From: Okibacterium sp. HSC-33S16
Lineage (GTDB): Bacteria > Actinomycetota > Actinomycetes > Actinomycetales > Microbacteriaceae
NCBI RefSeq assembly: GCF_024171565.1
Contig: NZ_JALJZZ010000002.1
Span: 434,001 to 498,000, forward strand
Reading direction: 5' to 3'
Length of the DNA: 64,000 bases
Below are positions 17,782-25,837 of this stretch, piece after piece (the stretch's first letter is position 1; each line of letters begins with the position of its first letter). A program made the translations under genes and the position numbers. Below the pieces are notes generated by a model. The model did not search any database. It was given only the letters and a program-made list of their open reading frames with translations, and was not told the DNA's origin.

Positions 17782-19503
17782 ATGGAGTCGCGGAAACGTG
17801 AACCAGAGAATCAGTCCGGCGCCTCGCGTCGCGACTTCTTCCGCGCATCCGGGATCGCGGTGTCAGGGCTCGCCGTCGGCGGTCTCACCGGAGCGGCGGT
17901 CGCGGCGGCCGCCGATGCCGATCCCGGGTACTCTCCCGTTGCGCCACGTTCGGAGCCCGGGTTCGATCACCTCGTTGTGCTCATGTTCGAGAACCGCTCG
18001 TTCGACAACCTGCTGGGTCGGCTGTATGAGAACACAACTCCGCCGAACGGCCAATCGTTTCGCGGTATCGCGGAGGGCCATCACAGCAACACGGCTCCCG
18101 ACGGAACGGTCGTTCCTTCCCATGTCTTCGACGGACCGACCGACACGGTGATGTCGCAACCCGCTCCCGACCCGGGCGAGACCTATCCGCACGTGAACAC
18201 CCAGCTGTTCGGCATCGTCGACCCACCTGACAATTCCCACCTCACCGAGCGCGGCGCCGCGAAACCGTTCAACGCCCCGCCGGACGGCGCGACGCCCACC
18301 ATGTCGGGCTTCGTGACCGACTACATCATCAACTATCGGCACGAGCAGGGTGGGAAAGAGCCGTCCGTCGAGGAGTACGGCGTCGCCATGGGCGGCTTCT
18401 CGCCCGACATGTTGCCGGTGATGAGCACGCTAGCCCGCAACTTCGCGGTGTACGACGCCTGGCACTGTGCGGTGCCGTCGCAGACGTTCTGTAATCGCTC
18501 GTTCTTCCACGCGGGTACCTCGCACGGCTTCGTCACCAACGTCGAGAACGGCGGCATCGGCAAGTGGCTCGACCCCGCGTTCACCACGACGCTGTTTACC
18601 CAGCTTGAGGAGGCCGGGATCTCGTGGCGGGTGTACTACGACGATGACCAGCTCATCTCGCTTACCGGCCTCATCCACGCCGCGGCGACCGAACGGTACT
18701 GGAAGTCAAACTTTCGCGGCATGAAACAGTTTCACGACGATGTAGCACGCGGCACCCTGCCGACCTACGCGTTCATCGAGCCGCGAATGATCTTCAACCA
18801 CAACGACATGCACCCGCCGGTCGGGCGGCTCCGTGAGAGCACGGTCGATGGCAAGCCTGTGACCGACAGCGCACTGTCGGATGTGCGTGCAGGCGAGGTG
18901 CTGCTCTCATCGGTGTACACGGCAATCAAGGAGTCGGCGTCGACGACGGGCTCGAACGCGCTCAACACGACCCTTGTCATCACCTTCGATGAGCACGGCG
19001 GGACGTACGACCACGTACCGCCGCCCGCCGCCACTCCACCCGACGAGGAGCCGAAGCCCGGCGAAATGGGCTTCACCTTCGACCGACTCGGCGTGAGGGT
19101 ACCCGCGATTGTCGTGTCTGCATACACGCCCGTCGGTGCGATCCTCTCCGATGAGATGCACCACGGTGCCATCGCCGCGACGCTGGGTGAGCTATTCACA
19201 CTCACGCCCCTCTCACGGCGCAACGAGGGCGCGCGAACAATCCGCAATGCGCTCACGCTGACGAAACCCCGGCAGCCCGCGCTCTGGCCAGACACACATC
19301 CCGCCTACGTGCCGCCGAACTCTGAGGCTCAGGGCGCCGTGCACGAAAGTGACGCACACCACCCGCTGACCTCGCCGGCCAAGGGCGTGCTCGGACTGCT
19401 GCTGGCCAAGTATGAGCCGAGCCGCCCGGTCCCTGAGACCTACGCCGATGCCTACGAGGTTCTCGTGAAGCATGGCACAGGTCTCTTCGGCGTCACCGAG
19501 TGA
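17782..19503 (+). CDS. Tat-exported phospholipase C/acid phosphatase-like phosphoesterase
   Basis: 573 aa from ATG 17782; the frame is open 750 nt further upstream but that part lies over the SDR gene and is not protein-like. Twin-arginine signal SRRDFFRASGIAVSGLAVGG (Arg16-Arg17) predicts folded export by Tat. The phosphoesterase family (bacterial PLC and AcpA) motifs follow in order: FDHLVVLMFENRSFDNLLG, PSQTFCNRSFF, a metal/phosphate segment near HNDMHPP, and ITFDEHGGTYDHVPPP with the conserved Asp/Glu/His. Predicted to hydrolyse phospholipid head groups or phosphomonoesters outside the cell, for phosphate acquisition or membrane-lipid turnover. It has a compact C-terminus rather than the additional repeats of some PLCs. 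Confidence 0.9.
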   Translation: MESRKREPENQSGASRRDFFRASGIAVSGLAVGGLTGAAVAAAADADPGYSPVAPRSEPGFDHLVVLMFENRSFDNLLGRLYENTTPPNGQSFRGIAEGHHSNTAPDGTVVPSHVFDGPTDTVMSQPAPDPGETYPHVNTQLFGIVDPPDNSHLTERGAAKPFNAPPDGATPTMSGFVTDYIINYRHEQGGKEPSVEEYGVAMGGFSPDMLPVMSTLARNFAVYDAWHCAVPSQTFCNRSFFHAGTSHGFVTNVENGGIGKWLDPAFTTTLFTQLEEAGISWRVYYDDDQLISLTGLIHAAATERYWKSNFRGMKQFHDDVARGTLPTYAFIEPRMIFNHNDMHPPVGRLRESTVDGKPVTDSALSDVRAGEVLLSSVYTAIKESASTTGSNALNTTLVITFDEHGGTYDHVPPPAATPPDEEPKPGEMGFTFDRLGVRVPAIVVSAYTPVGAILSDEMHHGAIAATLGELFTLTPLSRRNEGARTIRNALTLTKPRQPALWPDTHPAYVPPNSEAQGAVHESDAHHPLTSPAKGVLGLLLAKYEPSRPVPETYADAYEVLVKHGTGLFGVTE

Positions 19504-19527
19504 GCCCGACCCGGGGGAACCCCCCTG

Positions 19528-20961
19528 TTACTCGGCGGTTCGACCGGTGATGCCCGCCGTGGATTCGATCACGTCGCGCATCTTCTTGGAGAGCGCCTCG
19601 TAGAACATGCTGAGTGGGAACTCGTCATCCATCACGAGGTCGGTGTACCCCTTGGGTGCTCCGGTGAGTACGTCGTCGGGGAGACCCCGGGCCCACGCTG
19701 AGGCCGGGTGCGGCTCGACCGTGCTTGAGACGAGCTCGTACGCGGCGAGCCAGTGCGCGACCTTCGGCCGGTCGATCGAGCGCCAGTAGAGCTCGTCGAT
19801 GGCGTTGCCGAGCGAGACTACGACGTCGGGCACCTCGGCCCAGTCGATGGTGAGCGCGGTGTCTGTCCAGTGCAGCACGTGGTGCTGGTGCAGCCACGCG
19901 AAGAGCAGCTGCCCACCGAGCCCGTCGTAGTTGCGCACCCGGTTGCCGGTGAGAGCGAACCTAAAGATCCGGTCGAAGATCACCGCGTACTGCACGAGCT
20001 TCGCGTGGGTGAGGATTTCGGTCTCCGCGTCGGTCAACTCGGCCGGGCTCTGCGCGCTCAGCGCGCGTTCGAGTTTCACCGACTCGCGGAACGCCGTGAG
20101 GTCACAGCGCAGTTCCTCGAGGGAGTACAGGAAGAACGGCATCCGCTGTTTGATCATGAACGGGTCAAATGGCAGGTCCCCGCGCATGTGCGTGCGGTCG
20201 TGGATGAGGTCCCACATCACGAACGTTTCCTCGGTGAGCTCCTGGCTCTCGAGCAGCGCCTGTGCGTCTGCGGGAAGTTCGAGTTTGGTGATTTCGGCGG
20301 CAGCCTTCACAACCCGGCGGAACCGAGCGGCCTCACGGTCGGCGAAGATCGCGCCCCAGGTGAACGTCGGGATCGCCCGCATCGCCACGGTCTCGGGAAA
20401 GAGCACGGCCGAGTTGGTGTCGTAGCCGGGGGTGAAGTCGAGGAACCGAATTGGCACGAACAGTTTGTTCGAGTACTCACCAGCCTCAAGCTCAGCCACG
20501 AAGTCGGGCCAAACGACCTCGACCAGCACAGCCTCAACGAGCCGGTCGGTCGACCCGTTCTGTGTGTACATCGGGAACAGCACGAGGTGCGAGCGCCCGT
20601 CGACGCGGTGCTGCTGCGGCTGGAACGCCATCAGCGAGTCATAGAAGTCGGGCACTCCAAAGTTCTCGGCCGCCCAACGCTCACAGTCCACCACGACGGC
20701 GTCGAGATACTCGGCATCCCACGGAAACAGCGCTGCCAGCTCACGAACTGCACTGACAATCGTTGCAAGGTGCTCGCGTGCCTCGCCATGGGCATCCGAT
20801 TCAGGAATGGATCCGTCCTTGATTTGCAGCGGGCGGATGCTGACGGCCGCGTTCTTGAGACGAAGCCACGCGGGGTGGCTGGCCAGGTCGCTGCCGGTAG
20901 CCGGGCGGTCTTCGACGACCTCGGGCTCGCCAACGATCACGTGTGCGTGAAATTCAGACAT
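19528..20961 (-). CDS. DUF6421-like conserved actinobacterial protein
   Basis: 477 aa from ATG 20961, set by GGGAGGG 7 nt upstream; the open frame extends to 21105 without support. No signal peptide or membrane helix. Rich in aromatic and acidic residues with recurring His/Asp motifs such as MWDLIHDRTHMRGDLPFDPFM, FAWLHQHHVLHWTD and DFTPGYDTNS, which look like conserved active- or metal-site segments. I believe it belongs to the DUF6421 group of Actinobacteria (memory only). Function unknown. An inverted repeat at 20978-21000 lies in its leader and suggests specific regulation. Confidence 0.7.
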   Translation of the reverse strand: MSEFHAHVIVGEPEVVEDRPATGSDLASHPAWLRLKNAAVSIRPLQIKDGSIPESDAHGEAREHLATIVSAVRELAALFPWDAEYLDAVVVDCERWAAENFGVPDFYDSLMAFQPQQHRVDGRSHLVLFPMYTQNGSTDRLVEAVLVEVVWPDFVAELEAGEYSNKLFVPIRFLDFTPGYDTNSAVLFPETVAMRAIPTFTWGAIFADREAARFRRVVKAAAEITKLELPADAQALLESQELTEETFVMWDLIHDRTHMRGDLPFDPFMIKQRMPFFLYSLEELRCDLTAFRESVKLERALSAQSPAELTDAETEILTHAKLVQYAVIFDRIFRFALTGNRVRNYDGLGGQLLFAWLHQHHVLHWTDTALTIDWAEVPDVVVSLGNAIDELYWRSIDRPKVAHWLAAYELVSSTVEPHPASAWARGLPDDVLTGAPKGYTDLVMDDEFPLSMFYEALSKKMRDVIESTAGITGRTAE

Positions 20962-20977
20962 AACAACCCTCCCGGCG

Positions 20978-21000
20978 TCGATGCAAACAGTGTGCATCGA
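20978..21000 (-). promoter_or_regulatory. Inverted repeat in the leader of the DUF6421-like gene
   Basis: 8-bp perfect arms TCGATGCA / TGCATCGA with a 7-nt spacer, ending 17 nt before the start codon and just upstream of its Shine-Dalgarno. The geometry fits a dimeric repressor operator; no regulator can be named. Confidence 0.45.
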
Positions 21001-21157
21001 GCGTATCCGGGGGAGTGCAAGCGTTTCTTTGACTCTCACGAGCGTTGGCTGCGCAGAACCCCGGGGAAGCGCAGGTAAATTGCGCCGAGCCTCCCGGCAG
21101 AACACTCAACCCACGTGGGCTGGGGGCGGTTGGCGCTCGCGGCAACTCGCCCCGACG

Positions 21158-21412
21158 TCAGTGGAGGAGGTGACTGATAAACAAGCCCAGCGAGAACACA
21201 ACCGACACAGCTGACAGCCACAGGGCCACCTTCTGGAGCGCCCGGTCCCCGGTGTTCTGGCTCACCCGCACGATCGCCCAGACGAGAACCGCGATGGCGA
21301 CGAGGGGGAGCACAAAGAAAACAAAGCTCGCGACTGAGCCGACGAGCAGCCAGATATCGGCCCACGGACGGGCCGCGGGTGCGGGAGCGACCGAATCAGA
21401 AGAAGGTTCCAT
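21158..21412 (-). CDS. Small two-helix membrane protein, hypothetical
   Basis: 84 aa from ATG 21412 (MEPSSDSVAPAPAARPWADIW...). Two transmembrane helices: LVGSVASFVFFVLPLVAIAVLVWAI and VALWLSAVSVVFSLGLFI, separated by a short polar loop VSQNTGDRALQK. No family recognised. The frame is open upstream into the dehydrogenase gene, but the N-terminus chosen avoids that overlap. Its ATG falls inside a 36-bp near-palindrome (21410-21445), so translation may depend on RNA folding. A downstream GTG may be the true start. Confidence 0.5.
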   Translation of the reverse strand: MEPSSDSVAPAPAARPWADIWLLVGSVASFVFFVLPLVAIAVLVWAIVRVSQNTGDRALQKVALWLSAVSVVFSLGLFISHLLH

Positions 21413-21445
21413 GCATTGCACGCTACCGGTATCGTGCAATGCATG
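21410..21445 (-). repeat. 36-bp near-perfect palindrome over a start codon
   Basis: Arms CATGCATTGCACG (21410-21422) and CGTGCAATGCATG (21433-21445) flank a central TACCGGTA palindrome; only one base pair is mismatched. It lies downstream of the dehydrogenase stop and covers the next gene's ATG. It could be a terminator or an operator. Confidence 0.6.
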
Positions 21446-21458
21446 CGAGCTCGCTAGC

Positions 21459-21474
21459 GGGTCGGTCCCGACCC
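21459..21474 (-). terminator. Short GC hairpin after the dehydrogenase gene
   Basis: GGGTCGG-TC-CCGACCC starts 10 nt past the stop at 21484 on the minus strand. Together with the palindrome next to it this probably ends or attenuates the dehydrogenase transcript. Confidence 0.4.
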
Positions 21475-21483
21475 CACCGCAGA

Positions 21484-22599
21484 CTATGCCGACTGCAGGA
21501 GCTGCCCGTCCGTCGGCCACGGCACTGCGGCTTCGAGCCGGTCTGCCGCAAGCTTCTCGGCCGCAGCCAACGTCGTCACCGAGCGCGTCGCCGCATCGCG
21601 GAACACTGCCTTGAGAGTGCGCCCGATGTCGTCGACTCGAGCGTGGATGGCCTCGCGGTCAGCGCCGGCCTGTGACGCCATGTCGAGATAGATCACCCCG
21701 CCCGCGTTGACGATGAAGTCGGGTGCCCAGAGGATCCCGCGCTCGGCGAGTCGTTCAGCGCCGTCTGTATCGGCCAATTGGTTGTTCGCGGCACCAACGA
21801 CGGCGGCGCAACGAAGTTGTGCGATCACCTCGCGCGTGAGTGCCCCGCCGACCCCGCACGGCACGAACACATCGGTCTCGAAGAGATGCTCGTCGCCTGG
21901 TTCGATCCAGCTCGCGTGAATCTCTTCGGCGAATGCACGGCGAGCAGGATTCACGTCGGTGACGATCAGGGTCACCCCTTCCGCGGAGAGCCGTCGAGCG
22001 AGTCGCGATCCGACCTGACCGAGTCCGGAAATGGTGGCCCGTCGACCGGACAAGATCGGGCTGCCTGTCACCGTCTCCAGGGTGGCCACGATGCTCGAGT
22101 ACACGCCCTGCGCCGTGGCGTCGCTCGGTTCACCGACTCCACCACGATCGGCTGGCAGGCCCGAGACGTGTGCGGTGCGCTCGCCGACAACGGCCATGTC
22201 GGACGCGGTTGTGCCGACGTCCTCCGCGGTTTGGTACGAACCGCCGAGGCTGTCCACCGCGTCACCGAGGTCGAGCATGGCGAGGCGTTTGCGCTCGGCG
22301 TCGAGCGCCTCGCCGCGTGGGACGAAGATCACTGACTTGCCGCCGCCCCGGGACAACCCGGCGGCCGCGTTCTTCAGGGTCATACCGGCCGACAACCGAA
22401 GAGAATCCTCCACCGCCTCAAGCCAGGAGTCGTATTGCCAGACCCGGGCGCCACCGAGGGCGGGACCCAGCTGGGTGGAGTGGACCGCGACGCTGATCGT
22501 CAGCCCCGACCGGGTGCCGCGGGTGATCAGGAGCGTTTCGTGGTCGAGAGTGCTCGAGTGCAGGGCGTCCAGGGACGCACCGGGTGAAAAAGACGACAT
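21484..22599 (-). CDS. Leu/Val/Phe/Glu-type amino acid dehydrogenase
   Basis: 371 aa from ATG 22599, set by AAGGAG 7 nt upstream. Reversible NAD-dependent oxidative deamination of branched or aromatic amino acids to 2-oxo acids. The N-terminal catalytic domain has the conserved Lys in LSAGMTLKNAAAGLSRGGGK and the LGGSYQTAEDVGTTASDM segment. The C-terminal Rossmann domain has ATISGLGQVGSRLARRL with GxGxxG and an acidic residue (VTDVNP) favouring NAD. Closest to leucine/valine dehydrogenases. Located downstream of the sulfonate transporter genes after a 130-nt gap, probably an independent unit. Confidence 0.9.
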   Translation of the reverse strand: MSSFSPGASLDALHSSTLDHETLLITRGTRSGLTISVAVHSTQLGPALGGARVWQYDSWLEAVEDSLRLSAGMTLKNAAAGLSRGGGKSVIFVPRGEALDAERKRLAMLDLGDAVDSLGGSYQTAEDVGTTASDMAVVGERTAHVSGLPADRGGVGEPSDATAQGVYSSIVATLETVTGSPILSGRRATISGLGQVGSRLARRLSAEGVTLIVTDVNPARRAFAEEIHASWIEPGDEHLFETDVFVPCGVGGALTREVIAQLRCAAVVGAANNQLADTDGAERLAERGILWAPDFIVNAGGVIYLDMASQAGADREAIHARVDDIGRTLKAVFRDAATRSVTTLAAAEKLAADRLEAAVPWPTDGQLLQSA

Positions 22600-22731
22600 T
22601 GTCAGATCTCCTTGTGGGTGATGTGGGAGCCCCGAGTCGGGGCGGCAACGCGATGCGCGGGTAGCGCAGCGAATCACCTGAGTTCCATCACACCAGCCCA
22701 CTGCGCCGGTGGCAAGGGGCAGCGGCCAGAC

Positions 22732-23649
22732 CTAGCTCCAGCGCTTATTGACCCAGCGTTCGAAGAGCCCGACGAGCGAATCGGTGACCTTGCCAAGCAC
22801 GGCGAGAAGCACGATCGCGAGGAGGATCCGGTCGACGCGACCGTTGTTCTGCGAGTCAATGAGGAGGAAGCCGAGTCCCATCGACGACGCAATGAGTTCG
22901 GCCGCAACGAGGAACAACCACGCCTGCGCGAGCGCGAGGCGCAGCCCGGAGACCACGGACGGCAAAACAGCGGGCAGCTGCACGGTTGTGAACAGTCGGG
23001 CTCCGTTGTAGCCGAACGCCCGACCCGCCTCAACGAGCTGCCGATCGACGTGCCGCAGCGCCGCAGACACCGTCGTGTACACCGGGAAAAACGCGCCGAT
23101 CGCGATGAGGGTGATCTTCGACTCTTCGCCGATCTTCAACCAGAGAATAAGCAGCGGGATCCAGGCAAGCGACGGCACCGCCCGAATAGCGCCGAGCGTC
23201 GGTGCCACCAGGATGTCGGCGAGGCGCGACAACCCCACGAAGGCACCGAAAAGCAGACCAAGCAGGGCGCCGATCGCGAAGCCGATGAGCACGCGTTGGG
23301 TCGAAATAGCGACGTATTGACCGAGCAGCCCGCGCTGCAGCAGGTCAACGCCAGCGAGCCAGACTGATGCGGGCGATGGCAGCTGTGACTCGCTCACCAG
23401 ACCGAGCGTCGTCACCGCCTGCCACGTGGCCAGGATGATGAGCGGGAGAACCGCTCCACCGACGATCACAAACCAGGGGCGACGCGTCAGCGGACGGCGT
23501 CCGCGAGCCGAATCAGAACGACGAGCGGATGCTTCGGTGCGACGGGCAACCTCGGACCGCGCACGCACGCCAACCGGGTGCCCAGGAAGACCAGCAGCCG
23601 TTGCCGCGCGCACGTCGCTGCTCGTCGTCAGCTTGTCTGTGTCTGTCAT
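22732..23649 (-). CDS. ssuC: Aliphatic sulfonate/nitrate/taurine-type ABC permease
   Basis: 305 aa with six membrane helices after a ~60-residue basic cytoplasmic N-terminus. The BPD_transp_1 coupling motif appears as VEAGRAFGYNGARLFTTVQLPAVLP. Forms the membrane channel with SsuB and SsuA encoded upstream. Separated from ssuA by a strong hairpin at 23679-23711. Probably imports alkanesulfonates as sulfur source; no SsuD monooxygenase is seen nearby, so substrate assignment rests on family likeness only. Confidence 0.85.
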   Translation of the reverse strand: MTDTDKLTTSSDVRAATAAGLPGHPVGVRARSEVARRTEASARRSDSARGRRPLTRRPWFVIVGGAVLPLIILATWQAVTTLGLVSESQLPSPASVWLAGVDLLQRGLLGQYVAISTQRVLIGFAIGALLGLLFGAFVGLSRLADILVAPTLGAIRAVPSLAWIPLLILWLKIGEESKITLIAIGAFFPVYTTVSAALRHVDRQLVEAGRAFGYNGARLFTTVQLPAVLPSVVSGLRLALAQAWLFLVAAELIASSMGLGFLLIDSQNNGRVDRILLAIVLLAVLGKVTDSLVGLFERWVNKRWS

Positions 23650-23678
23650 GAGCTTTCCTGCCTGCGAAAAAGAAGAAA

Positions 23679-23711
23679 GAGGAGAAGAGCGGATGCCCCG
23701 CTCTTCTCCTC
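23679..23711 (-). terminator. Intercistronic hairpin with U-rich tail between ssuA and ssuC
   Basis: Perfect 14-bp stem (23679-23692 with 23698-23711, arm GAGGAGAAGAGCGG) and 5-nt loop, 7 nt past the ssuA stop. On the minus strand it is followed by TTTCTTCTTTTTCG, giving an intrinsic-terminator look. Likely an attenuator that lowers permease expression relative to the binding protein, or a stabiliser of the ssuA message. Confidence 0.75.
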
Positions 23712-23718
23712 CGGACGG

Positions 23719-24762
23719 CTAACCGATGGCGTCGGGGTCGGCCTTCGTGATGAACGAGTCGTTAATGATGCTGTCGAGCGCCTCGTCGACTTTGTCCTGG
23801 CTCGTCACGTCACCGGTCTCAACAAAGATCGGGCCGACGATGGAGAGCACGTCGATCTGGGCGTCGCCGGGTACCGGGTCGACGTCGAGGTTCGAGCGCT
23901 CGGTGATCACGCGGGTGGCGACCGGCAGGTCGAGGCCGGCGACGCTCGCGAGGATCTGTGCGGCTTCCTCTTCGTTGTCAGCGGCCCAGGCGCGGGCGTG
24001 CTCGTATGCGTTCACGACGGCCTGCGCCAGGTCGGGCTTGTCCTTGAGGAATGACTCGGTGGCGTTGAGGAATCCGTAGGTGTTGAAGTCGACGTTGCGG
24101 TAGATGAGCTTGGCGCCCGCCTCTTCGGCGTTGGCCATGATCGGGTCAAGTCCGCTCCACGCGTCGACCGATCCGTTCTGCAGCGCAGCCCAGCCATCGG
24201 CGTGCTGGAGGTTCTCGATCGTGACGTCCTCGGGAGTGAGGCCGGCCTCCTCGAGGCTCTGCAGCAGGAAGAAGTACGGGTCAGTACCCTTGGTCGCGGC
24301 GATCTTCTTGCCCTTGAGCTCGGCGACATCGGTGATCGTCGAGTTCGGTCCGACAACGAGTGCCGACCACTCGGGTTGGGAGTAGAGGTCGATGACCTGG
24401 ATGGGTGAGCCGTTCGACCGGGCCAGGAGGGCGGCGGAGCCGGCGGTCGAGCCCACATCGATGGCGTTGGCGCGCAATGCCTCGTTGGCCTTGTTCGAGC
24501 CCGCGGACTGCACCCAGTTGACGGTGACGTCCTGCTCGGCGAGGGCGTCTTCGAGCCAGCCTTTCTCCTTAATGATCAGCGACAACGGGTTGTACGTGGC
24601 GAAGTCGATGTTGAGGGTGCCGCCTTCGGTGACGATCGCGCCGCTGTCGTCTTTCGACGAGGTGGCGGCCGAGCCTTCACCGGCCACGCAGCCAGAAAGC
24701 AGGAGAGCCGCGGTGGCGGCGCCGGCGACGAGAGCCGCCAGGGAGAAACGTTTGCGAGCCAT
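23719..24762 (-). CDS. ssuA: Aliphatic sulfonate-type ABC substrate-binding lipoprotein
   Basis: 347 aa from ATG 24762; a much longer open frame continues to 25854 but runs across the ATPase gene in another frame and is spurious. Lipoprotein signal MARKRFSLAALVAGAATAAL ending in lipobox LLSGC. The mature protein is an NMT1/SsuA-type type II periplasmic-binding fold: NIDFATYNPLSLIIKEKGWLE at the start, VGSTAGSAALLARSNGSPI, and the hinge region KGKKIAATKGTDPYFFLLQ. Predicted to be anchored outside the membrane and deliver sulfonates to SsuBC. Confidence 0.88.
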   Translation of the reverse strand: MARKRFSLAALVAGAATAALLLSGCVAGEGSAATSSKDDSGAIVTEGGTLNIDFATYNPLSLIIKEKGWLEDALAEQDVTVNWVQSAGSNKANEALRANAIDVGSTAGSAALLARSNGSPIQVIDLYSQPEWSALVVGPNSTITDVAELKGKKIAATKGTDPYFFLLQSLEEAGLTPEDVTIENLQHADGWAALQNGSVDAWSGLDPIMANAEEAGAKLIYRNVDFNTYGFLNATESFLKDKPDLAQAVVNAYEHARAWAADNEEEAAQILASVAGLDLPVATRVITERSNLDVDPVPGDAQIDVLSIVGPIFVETGDVTSQDKVDEALDSIINDSFITKADPDAIG

Positions 24763-24817
24763 GAGAGGTCCTTTGGTCAGGAAGTGCTGTTCGGGTGCGA
24801 GCGGAGAAGTGCAGCGG

Positions 24818-25726
24818 TTAGTACGGGAAGGTCGGCATGGCCGTGGTTTTTTCGACGCCACGAGCCTCTCCGTGACGGTCGATGCCGAGGCCGGCGAGGA
24901 GCCGCCCGCGCAGTTCCGCGAGCTCGGCTGAGCCACGGTCGCGGGGGCGTCGGCCGGGAACGACGATCTCCTGGGCGATCGACGAGCCGTCGACGCCGTC
25001 CTTCCGGCCGAGGAGGATGATGCGGTCTGCGAGTTGGAGTGCCTCGTCGACGTCGTGGGTGACCAGGAGCACCGTGGTTGGCGCCGCCGCGTGCACATCG
25101 AGCAGGAGGTCCTGCATCTTGAGCCGGGTGAGGGCGTCGAGCGCACCGAACGGTTCGTCGAGCAGAAGCACACCCGGGTTGCGGGCGAGTGCGCGGGCCA
25201 GCGACGCGCGCTGCGCCATGCCACCCGAAATCTCGCGGGGACGGTGACCGGCGAACGCGCCGAGCCCAACCAGATCGATGAGTTCGGCCACCCGGGCAGC
25301 GCCATCGGCTTTCGGTGTGCCGCGGGGCAGCCCGAGGGCAACGTTGTCGGTGACGCTGCGCCACGGCAGCAGCCGAGGTTCCTGGAAACCGACCGCGGTA
25401 CGGGCGTCGAACCGGGAAACCGGGGAGCCATCGATGAGAACGCTTCCGGCGGTGGCTGAGTCGAGGCCGCCGGCGATGCGCAGGAGGGTCGACTTTCCGC
25501 ACCCGCTTGTGCCGAGAATGGCGAGTACTTCGCCCGCTCGAACCTCAAGCGAAATGTCACGCAACACGCGACGCTGGGCTCCGCGTTCGCCGGGGAAATC
25601 GCGACCGACGCCCGCAAGAGAAACGCCGAAAGCGGCATCCGTCCTCGAAGGAGAAGTTCCCGATGCCGACTGTGACGCGCCGCGCAAGGCCCCCGGGGGG
25701 CGAGCGGTGAGGCGAGAAGATGACAT
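24818..25726 (-). CDS. ssuB: Aliphatic sulfonate-type ABC ATP-binding protein
   Basis: 302 aa, ATG 25726 preceded by GAGGAGC. Walker A LGTSGCGKSTLL near residue 75, Q-loop VGFQEPRLLPW, signature ISGGMAQRASLARAL, Walker B VLLLDEPFGALDALTR, H-loop LVTHDVDEA, all typical of the SsuB/TauB subfamily. The first ~30 residues are low complexity and may not be essential. First gene of the ssuB-ssuA-ssuC unit; divergent from corA. Confidence 0.9.
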   Translation of the reverse strand: MSSSRLTARPPGALRGASQSASGTSPSRTDAAFGVSLAGVGRDFPGERGAQRRVLRDISLEVRAGEVLAILGTSGCGKSTLLRIAGGLDSATAGSVLIDGSPVSRFDARTAVGFQEPRLLPWRSVTDNVALGLPRGTPKADGAARVAELIDLVGLGAFAGHRPREISGGMAQRASLARALARNPGVLLLDEPFGALDALTRLKMQDLLLDVHAAAPTTVLLVTHDVDEALQLADRIILLGRKDGVDGSSIAQEIVVPGRRPRDRGSAELAELRGRLLAGLGIDRHGEARGVEKTTAMPTFPY

Positions 25727-25837
25727 GAGGTGCTCCTCAGAGGGAGAGATCGGGTAGTTTCACGGTACTGAGATGCGCCGCTACCCATCAGCAACGCCGA
25801 AACACTCCGTAACACTGCGGGCAGGGAGAACACGCGA

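Noticed and set aside
19497-19537. Weak hairpin between phospholipase and DUF6421 genes
   Set aside because: CCGAGT/ACTCGG arms are only 6 bp around a G-run/C-run with too small a loop; not convincing as a terminator.
19753-21078. 441-aa open frame opposite the DUF6421-like gene
   Set aside because: Antisense shadow produced by GC-rich third positions; the minus-strand protein has sensible composition and a good Shine-Dalgarno.
22629-22643. GCCCCG-AGT-CGGGGC hairpin upstream of the amino acid dehydrogenase
   Set aside because: Six base pairs in very GC-rich DNA with no U-tract; likely by chance.
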